From Dendrocalamus latiflorus (lineage: Eukaryota > Streptophyta > Magnoliopsida > Poales > Poaceae), in contig CM029658.1 of NCBI GenBank assembly GCA_017311315.1, forward strand, positions 29,138,967-29,202,966: a stretch of DNA of 64,000 nucleotides, in the 5' to 3' direction. Positions 56,290 to 64,000 of the stretch are shown piece by piece (position 1 is the stretch's first letter; every line of letters starts with the position of its first letter). Under the pieces are notes generated by a model. The model saw nothing but the letters and a program-made list of their open reading frames with translations, was not told the DNA's origin and searched no databases. Made by a program: the position numbers and the translations under genes.

Positions 56290-59222
56290 GCCGAGCGGAA
56301 AAAAAGAGAGAAGAGAAGGGAAAGAAAGAAGAAGAGCGGAGAGGGAAGAACAAGAAAGAAGAGGAGAGGGAGAAGGAGAGGAGGAGGTTCTGCTACTTCT
56401 ATGAGGTAAAACTTTTGCTCTGTTTTAGTTAATTTTTTTGTATTAAGTAAATAGTTTACTTAGTATAAAATTAGCATCCGTAAAAATTATATTTATAGAA
56501 AAGAATAGTATAACTTTAGTTAGATTAATTAATCTCATTAGGTAGGAATGAATTAGTCCTGTTAGAGGAAATATCATCCGGAAGACAGGAGGAAAAAAAG
56601 AAAAGAGAGGAGAAACACGCGTGTATTTAATTTATTTCGTTGCGAATATTTAACTAGGAGGATCCCGTGGCATGTTAGAGTAGCGGGAAATTTTTGGTTA
56701 GTCATGTGAAAATGCAAAACATTATTAGACAACATTTATGATTAATTAGGAATGAATTTAATATCGTAAGTACATTGAAAATTCACACTTACCGTTAAAA
56801 CTGGTGTATTTGCATTTAAATTAGTATGTCGCATACTTAATTACTTAATTAATTTTATCAATGTCACGTAAAATTTCATAACCTATTAGGAATTTTCTAT
56901 AGTAGGAGAGAGCTCGAGCAGAGAGAGAAGGGCGGCGTCGGTGTGCGTGGAAGTAGATAGGGAGTTGATGCGTAGTGGGGCAGAGGAAAGGGAGCAATGT
57001 CGGTGCGAATGAGGAGGGGTTATGCTATGAGGAAAAATTAACCGATATGAAGATGCCCGTATGTTAATTGTGGCCTCTACCTTAGGGAATGAACGACACC
57101 TTAACCATGCTATAGTGTTATTGTTCATGATAGGCGAACGGTCATACAAATCTAAATTGCAGTATAGTAGTACTTGCATAACATGGGATGCAATTTGACT
57201 AGTTGCAATATTAAAAATATTTGCAAGCAGACATCAGCAATGCCGATACCCACTATATTGAAAGTGCATTACAGCATTGGCACCGCTCATGAAGGTCTGT
57301 ACAGTGTTGACTTGAGCAGTTTTCCGTAAGCCACTCTGGTACACCTAGACGATGAGAATGCTCGAATCACAGATGTGATGTACTAGCTCACCCGCAGCTT
57401 CTCTTTGGACTCTGAGGTGTGCAGCGTCGTCATACAAGGGCTTTGAAGCTGGTCTCCCACGGAAATTAGATGGGAGTTGAGAATATTAATGTGCACAGCT
57501 GTGTGGAAGGGCTTTCTAGAAGGCTACTAGCGCCGTTGATATGAGTGTGTGCTACTTATGCAAGCATGCCCAAAAGAAGTTGTATAGGACCTTGCCGTCG
57601 GATATCATCGGGGGTGGGAGCAGCTCGAGCGCCCACCATATTGGTGAAGAAGAGGCCCCAGAGGCAGGTGTTCCGAAGGGCGCAGAGGATGTTGCTTGTG
57701 ATGAGGCCAACGCAGTAGATAAAGGAGACGAAGATTGGTTGCCGCATGCTGGGCCTATAGGACAGGTTGATGAAGGAGAGTATAGAGAGTACATAGTATG
57801 TTAATGGAAAGTGATGACCAGATGGTCTGGGCTGAAGAGGAAGCTGTACAGGAGGACAATGAGGAATGTTCTGACGAGGACGAAGCTCCCATCCCCAGGA
57901 ATGGAATAGGTTTGACGCTGAGGATGTAGCTACGCATGATGAGCACGAATCATCATGGGATTACCATGCCACAGAGGTTCGGTTGCACTCAATATTTGCT
58001 GATAAGGCATCCTTATAGGATGCCATTAAGTTGTGGGCCATGTCCATGCAACAGACGTTTCTGGTCATCAAATCTAGTCAGGAGCAGTACACCGTGAAGT
58101 GCGAGTAGGCTGGTCGTCTTTGGCGAGTGCATGCACATAGACCGAAGTATGAAACTCACTGGATTGTCTCAAAGGTGGAGCCGCATTCCTGTGTGCTCAA
58201 CAATATTTTAAGGAGGCATCGTAACCTAACATCCACCTTCATAGCCAATTTGTTGTATGGAGAGATAATGGAGAAGAAGGGTGTGGAGGCCAAGCACATC
58301 ATGGTGGCTATCAAGAAGAAGTTCAAGTACAAGATTAGCTACGAAAGGCGTGGCGTGCAAAGCAGAAGGCTTTAGAAAGACAGTTCGGGTCTTTCAAGGC
58401 AGCGTATGACAACCTTCCTCATATGCTTCAGGTGCTGCAGGAAAGAAACTCGGGCACGTACACTGCTTTGAAGGACAAGCCATGTACAATGCCACCAGTT
58501 TTGCAGTATTATAGAGAGCTTTCTTAGCCTTCGATGCCTGCATCGAGGCTTTCAGACATGTGTTGCCCGTGATCTCAATTGACGGGACCTTTTTGACCAG
58601 GAAGTACAAGGGGGCAGATCCTTTCAACCATTGGCGTTGATGGGAACAGTTAAATTCTACTGTTAGCCATCATATTTGTCGAGAGTGAGAATTACGATAG
58701 CTAGTTGTGGTTCCTATGACATGTAAGGGTGGGAGTTGTTGGAGCTCGTCCTATTGTGTGTGTGTAATCCATGATCACCAAGCTAGGATGCTAAAGACCA
58801 TAAGAAAACGTTAGTAAGACCCCGAGGAGTCATTCCCTTGGCCGGATATGACAAGCAGATGGTGCATTCGCTACTTAGAGGCCAACTTCGCTAAGTAGTT
58901 CTCGAAGTAATCGTTGGTGAAGCTATTCAAGAGGGTGGCTATGCAAAACTAGTAGCACAAATTTGATGCTTTATGGGAACTGTTGGATGAGCACAACAGG
59001 AAGCACGTGGCCAAGAGGAACAAGGGATCGGCCATTGTTGGGGTAGCATAACCCGACACCTCAAACCATAGCCAGAGCCTGAACCTGCTGCTCTGAGGAG
59101 GAGAAACTCAAGGAACATCAAGTGCATCTCCCACTGGTTCGAGGCCAAGCCACTGAAGAAGTGGCCCTGCTGCATAACACGGATGACACAAGGTACAGTA
59201 TAATGACCACTAACCTCAAGGT
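56290..59222 (+). pseudogene. MULE 2: second, strongly decayed copy of the same family
   Basis: A purine-rich leader (56300-56395) is followed, after about 800 bases, by sequence parallel to MULE 1 from 47343: GACATCAGCAATGCCGATACC at 57229, SSFP near 57320, the DNA-binding region near 57990-58120, then 58127-58375 (YETHWIVSKVEPHSC), a degenerate core (PVISIDGTF near 58570) and IMTTNL at 59200. Many stops and indels. The SWIM finger and both inverted ends are absent. It breaks off at 59222 in the middle of the transposase. Confidence 0.82.
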
Positions 59223-60340
59223 CCATGAAGGAGATATTGAGCTTGACGAGACCGATGAGGAAAGGGCCGCACGATTCGCTAGAGAAGCTCAAGCAGATCG
59301 AGCTGCTGCCAATGAGGTTCAACCACCTTTTTTCGGGCATGGAGGAGGTGTTTTTGGCACTGACCATGGTCAAGGGAGGGGTCGTGGGCATGACGGTGCC
59401 ACCCACAATGAGGACTTCGGCGATGACTTTTGGCTACACCGCAATGACAGCTATCAACATCATGGCCATCACCATGATGACCTGCATGTGGAGGAAGTTT
59501 GGGAAACTCAAATTCACTATTCCCAAATTTGAAGGAGCTTCTGATCCAGATGCATACCTCACATGGGAGCTCAAGGTGGACAACATTTTTCAAATGCACA
59601 ATTATTCGGAGGAGAAGAAGCTACACATGGTGTCACTTGAGTTTGATGGGCATGCATTGATTTGGTAGGAGCAAGTGTTGAACCAAAGAGAAGCTAATAG
59701 GAAACCTCCAATTGCATCATGGGCTGAAATGAAGTGAAAACCAAGAGCACATTTTGTTCCTAACACTTATAAGCATGATCTTTTGATAAATTACAGAACT
59801 TGAGACCGGGAAGTCGTTTGATGAAGGAATACTACAAGGCTATGGAGCAAGCCATGATTAGGGCACATGTGCATGAAGATGAAGAGCAAACACTTGCACG
59901 TTTTCTGTTTGGTGTGAATAAAAACATCAAACGTATTGTTCAATATCAGTCCTACAACACTATCATTGAGTTGGTGCATCAAGCGACAAAAGCGGAGAAA
60001 CAATTACTAGAAGATGTAAAACTAGCACCAAGGACATCATCCTTTAGTTTGAAAGCACCAACATCATCTTCTAATGCCACCAAAGTACAATTTAATCTAG
60101 GATGAGGTACATTTTCAACTAGTACTAAGTCAAATGCTAATGCTCATCCTTCCACAATTGCAAATTCAGCATCTACATCAAGTGAAAAGAAAACTACTCC
60201 ACCCCCTACCTCCTCAAGTGGTGCTACAGTGAAGAGTAGAGAAATTCAATGATTCAAGTGTTTGGGGGCGTGGTCGTATTTCTCGGGAGTGTCCCAACAA
60301 CCGAGTTATGCTTGTGATGGAAGATGGAGAGTATGAACCC
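59223..60340 (+). pseudogene. Gag of element E
   Basis: An acidic start (GDIELDETDEERAARFAREA) leads to a histidine/glycine-rich stretch, and after a frameshift near 59500 to the gag core KLKFTIPKFEGASDPDAYL. A TAG at 59667 and a gap near 59740-59790 follow. 59800-60105 (SRLMKEYYKAMEQAMIRAHV, FLFGVNKNIKRIVQYQSY) is the C-terminal half. The zinc knuckle near 60255-60290 is out of frame (FKCLG, then RGRISRECPNN), with arginine in place of the zinc-binding histidine. Confidence 0.82.
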
Positions 60341-60519
60341 ACAAGCAAAGATGTGGTTGAGCTCAGTCATGAAAAGGAGAGATATTAGGATGCATTGGAT
60401 GACAATAAAGAGGTTGATGTGCTAAGTTATGAAATGGGAGAGGCACTAGTAGCACCAAAATTTTGAGCATGCTTGCACAAGAAGGAGATGCGCATCTGTA
60501 GCGATTTAACCTATTTCAA

Positions 60520-60830
60520 ACCCAAGCCAAGGTAAACAACATGGTAGTCAAACTTATTATTGATGGAGGTAGTTGTCATAATTTGGCTAGTGTTGAATTA
60601 TGTGAGAAGCTTGGCTTAAAAATGTTGAAACATCCACGTCCATATCATGTATAATGGTATAGCAAATGTGAGGATGTGAAGGTTCAATATGTGGTGCGTG
60701 TTACTTTCAAGATTGGTGATTATGAGGACACCATTGAGTATGATGTGGTGCCTATGACAGTGTGTCATGTGTTGTTGGGCAGGCCATGGCAATATGATAG
60801 AAGTGTATAACATGATGGCGTACCAATAAA
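60520..60830 (+). pseudogene. Aspartic protease region of element E
   Basis: LIIDGGSCHNLASVELCEKL near 60550-60610 carries the active-site aspartate in the DGG form common in plant gypsy elements, followed by YDVVPMTVCHVLLGRPWQYD (about 60736-60795). A TAA at 60652-60654 sits between them. Confidence 0.82.
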
Positions 60831-61002
60831 TATGCTTTTAAGTGGAAGGAAAAGACAAAAGAGTTTAATCCAATGACTCATAGTCAAATACATGCTGAAT
60901 CTCAACAAAAGAAGCTTGCTAAAAATAAGGGTAAAAAGAAAGAAAAGAGACATTTTTACACATCGGTTAGTGAGAGCCACAAGATAAATATGAGAGTAAG
61001 AA

Positions 61003-62040
61003 GTGATAAATTGTATGCTAATCTTGACAAATACACTTTTTGTACCAAAAAAAGTTGTGTTCTTAGGCTATGTTGTTTCTGGACTTGGTATTGAGGTAGA
61101 TGAATCTAAAACTGATGCAATTAAGGATTGGCCTACACCTATGAATGTTAGTCAAATCAGAAGCTTTCATAGACTTGCTAGCTTTTATCGTCGTTTTGTT
61201 AAAGATTTCAGTACCACTGCTGCCCCATTAAATGAGTTAACTAAAAAGGGTATTGTATTTGAATGGAGTACATCACAGGAAAAAGATTTTTAAGAATGAA
61301 AGAAACGATTAATTGAAGCACCATTGCTTGCTTTGCCTAATTTCAGTAAGACTTTTGAAATTGAATGTGATCCTAGTGGAATAGGGATTGGTGGTGTTTT
61401 GATGTAAGAAGGAAAACCAGTAGCCTACTTTAGTGAGAAACTTGGAGGTGCTCAATTAAACTATTCTATGTATGATAAAGAAATGTATGCTTTGGTGTGT
61501 GTGCTTGAAACTTGGCAATATTACTTTTGGCCTAAAGAATTTGTTGTCCACTTTGATCATGAAGCTTTGAAGTATTTGAAAAGCCAAGCTAAACGGAACT
61601 GTAGACATGTTAAATGTGTAGAATTCATTGAAACCTTCCCATATGTTGTTAAGTACAAGAAAGGCAAAGAAAATATGGTAACTGATGCTTTATCTAGGAA
61701 GAATGTGCTTTTAACTCAATTGAATGTAAAGGTACCTGGTTTAGAAAGCTTGAAAGATTTATATACTTCTGATCATGAATTTTCAGAACCCTATTCTAAA
61801 TGTACATATGGTAAAGGATGGGATAAGTTCCATGTTCATGATGGGTTCTTATTTTGTCCTAACAAATTATGTGTTCTAGATTCATCCGTGCATTTGCTTT
61901 TATTGCAGGAATCTCATGTCGGTGGATTGATGGGATACTTTGGGAGAGAAAAGACCTTCATGATGTTGAGCGATCACTTTTATTGGCCTAAAATGAGGCG
62001 TGATGTCAAAAGGTTTGTACAACGATGTGTGACATGCACA
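61003..62040 (+). pseudogene. RT end, RNase H and integrase zinc finger of element E
   Basis: Starts in the last part of reverse transcriptase (DKLYANLDKYTF, VVFLGYVVSGLG). The palm and its YxDD active site are deleted between about 60970 and 61005. The RNase H follows: ECDPSGIGIGGVLM with its aspartate, YDKEMYALVCVLE and FDHEALKYLKSQA. Stops are at 61291-61293 and 61405-61407. The integrase H2C2 zinc finger is intact: HVGGLMGYFGREKTF, FYWPKMRRDVKRFVQRCVTC up to 62037. Confidence 0.85.
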
Positions 62041-63100
62041 AAGTGAAATCTAAACTTAATCCATATGATTTATATACCCCACTTCCTGTTCCTAGTGCAC
62101 CTTGGGAAGATATTAGTATGGGCTTTGTTTTAGGATTGCCTAGGACTAAGAGGGGGAGAGATCCAGTTTTTGTAGTTGTGGATAGGTTCTCTAAAATAGC
62201 ATATCTTATTCCCTGTTGCAAAAGTGATAATGTGTCGCATGAAGCTAAGTTGTTTTTTAGGGAAATTGTAAGACTGCATGGCATGCCCAGGATAATTGTT
62301 TCAGACCGTGATTTCAAATTCATGAGCTATTTTTAGAAGACTTTGTGGGCCAAACTCGGAACAAAGTTGTTATTTTTAAGAACTTGTCACCTACAAACAG
62401 ATGGACAAACGGAGGTGGTGAATAGAATACTTTCAATGCTACTACGAGTGATGATTAAGAAGAACCTTAAGAAGTGGGAAGACTGTTTACCATATGTGAA
62501 GTTTGCTTATAATAGGGCCATACATTCTACTACTCAGTTGTGCCCATTCGAGATTGTGTATGGTTTTAAACCAATCATGCCACTTGATTTGTTGCCACTA
62601 CCGCTACATGAATATATCAAATGGAGGCATCAAAACGTGCTGAATATGTGAAGAAGATTCATGTCAAGACTAAAGAAGAAATTGAAAAGAAAGCACGATA
62701 CTATGCTAAGAAGGTGAACAAGTCAAGAAAGAAAATTCAATTTGAACCAAGAGATTTAGTTTGGGTGCATCTACACAAAGCGCATTTTCCAAACAAGCAC
62801 AAGTCCAAACTTATGCCTCGAGGAAATGGTCCATTTAAAGTACTTGAGAAGATCAATAACAATGCATATTAGATAGAACATTCGTGTGATGATTATGTCG
62901 TGAGTGCTACATTCAGTGTTGCTGATTTGTCACCGTTCTTTGGATCAGAAGAATCAGAGTCGAGGATGACTCCTTTACAAGAGGGGGGACGATGAAGACA
63001 TCCAGATTGGACCGTTTACGTGAGCATGAGCTAAAAGGATTAATCAACAGGTGAATTCACTCCTAGTTGAATTTGGTTTCAATTTACATGAGAACTGGAT
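62041..63100 (+). pseudogene. Integrase core and pol C-terminus of element E
   Basis: Continues in a shifted frame. WEDISMGFVLGLPRTKRG has glycine at the first catalytic aspartate of the D,D,E triad. IIVSDRDFKF keeps the second, and TDGQTEVVNRIL keeps the glutamate. TAG at 62334-62336. The tail 62621-62872 (RKKIQFEPRDLVWVHL, GNGPFKVLEKINNNAY) and DLSPFFGSEE are normal for the family. The final basic segment near 63015-63060 has two TGA codons in place of CGA. Confidence 0.82.
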
Positions 63101-63330
63101 ACTACCTCATATAAATATTTTGTGCATTCTTAGGTTTGAACGTCGTGAAGCTTTTGGAGTAGAAACAATGGAGGGGAAGTGCATGGAGGCCAAGGGAAGA
63201 CACGTCCAAACACTCTTGGTCACGTTGGATCATTCGCAAGTACAACCGAACTCACCAATTCACTCTGGATGTTCGAACAAATCCAATTGGCATCAAAAAT
63301 AAATTTCGGGTCAAGCCGAATGACTTCAAA

Positions 63331-64000
63331 TACAGTCAGCACCATTCAATCATTTTCAGACTGTCATGTTACCTCGATGACGTTTGAACCACTGCTGCTT
63401 ATGACCACAGAGCCTTCGACCATGGTGCCTTCAACCACGGTGTCTTCGACCACTTCACCGACTTCTACAACTTATGACCATTAGCAGCTACAACTATGAC
63501 TTCTACGACTTACGACCACTGCACAGCTACGACCATGACTTCTACGACTGCAGACTCATTTGTGTTACCCCCACCATTTGATCAGATATGGACTGCTCGA
63601 CCAGCTTCTGAACGGCTTTATTGGTGGTCAATCATCCGATCATCCACAGACCTTCCGATCGCTTCGGTGATGTTCAGATCAGTCTGAATGTTCACACTGT
63701 TTGATCACTCATGGACCACCCAATCGTCTTGATGATGTTCGGACCAGGCTGAACATTCGCTCAGTGTGTGCCGATCGATCAATTTTGGACAGCCAATAGC
63801 GACGGTAATGATCAGACCAGTCCGAACGATCGCGTTGTTGGATTAGCTGGAGATAACTGCAGCCATTTGATTGACTTGGAGGTGTTCAGATCAGTCTGAC
63901 CATATCTCTGACAGTATTTCGATCGTGTACCTAGCGTATAAAGGTAATAACTTTACATACAGAGTCCAATTGAGGTGTTCTCAGGCTCGTTGGAAAGCTG
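63331..64000. other. 3' non-coding part of element E or flank
   Basis: Contains a short repetitive stretch (ACCATGACTTCTACGACT units, 63440-63545) and several GATCAG/TTCGGAC motifs. It may be the untranslated tail or start of the missing 3' LTR. No boundary could be set before the window ends. Confidence 0.4.

Larger units (their letters stand above)
59223..63330 (+). mobile_element. Ty3/gypsy element E, 5'-truncated
   Basis: Begins directly in gag at the junction with MULE 2; no 5' LTR or primer-binding site is present. The order gag, protease, RNase H, integrase fits Ty3/gypsy. The pol C-terminus ends near 63100-63300, and no LTR could be identified before the window end, so the right boundary is uncertain. 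Confidence 0.82.

Overview
This window is nuclear DNA of a grass (Poaceae), almost entirely transposable elements nested around two host genes. I infer the host from a CACTA element whose second gene carries a Ulp1-like protease, a Stowaway-type MITE, Mutator-like and hAT elements, Ty3/gypsy and copia-type LTR elements with the usual grass initiator-Met primer-binding site, and intron-containing plant genes. I cannot name the species.

Layout: 1-8723 is a minus-strand Ty3/gypsy element (A), cut by the window edge, with nearly identical 2.28-kb LTRs around a decayed interior. 9151-19929 is a 10.8-kb CACTA structure built as a giant imperfect palindrome: two copies of the second CACTA gene (En/Spm-type domain plus Ulp1 protease) run outward from a centre that holds a fragment of the first gene (TNP2, DUF4216). 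20771-26231 is a gypsy derivative (B) in tandem form around shared LTRs; both copies have lost reverse transcriptase and integrase. 26232-26520 and the start of 34804-35220 are a broken NLR-type LRR gene, split by an 8.3-kb LTR element (C; 5-bp ATTCC target duplication) whose interior is a copia-like gag remnant followed by kilobases of degenerate tandem repeats.

37963-39094 (minus) is the one gene that looks intact: a two-exon nucleotide-sugar transferase of the PF03407/GT77-like type. 40584-46314 (minus) holds the last six exons of a plastid-type Nudix hydrolase (NUDT20/24-like) that is now a pseudogene; one of its introns contains gypsy element D (41577-45453, CACCA target duplication). 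Just upstream of the first visible Nudix exon sits a 6.4-kb Mutator-like element (46514-52953) with a decayed SWIM-finger transposase. A solo LTR (52958-55054) lies against its right end, and in that LTR is a 1.5-kb hAT element (53338-54833) that carries fragments of two unrelated host genes, ribosomal protein L19 and a RAD6/UBC2-type ubiquitin-conjugating enzyme.

From 56290 a second, more decayed copy of the same Mutator-like family runs to 59222, where it is joined abruptly to a 5'-truncated gypsy element (E) with gag, protease, RNase H and integrase remnants that continues to the window end or near it. Nothing in the window forms an operon or a pathway. The main story is layered insertion, deletion, gene capture and decay. 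No RNA genes, CRISPR arrays or prokaryotic features were seen.
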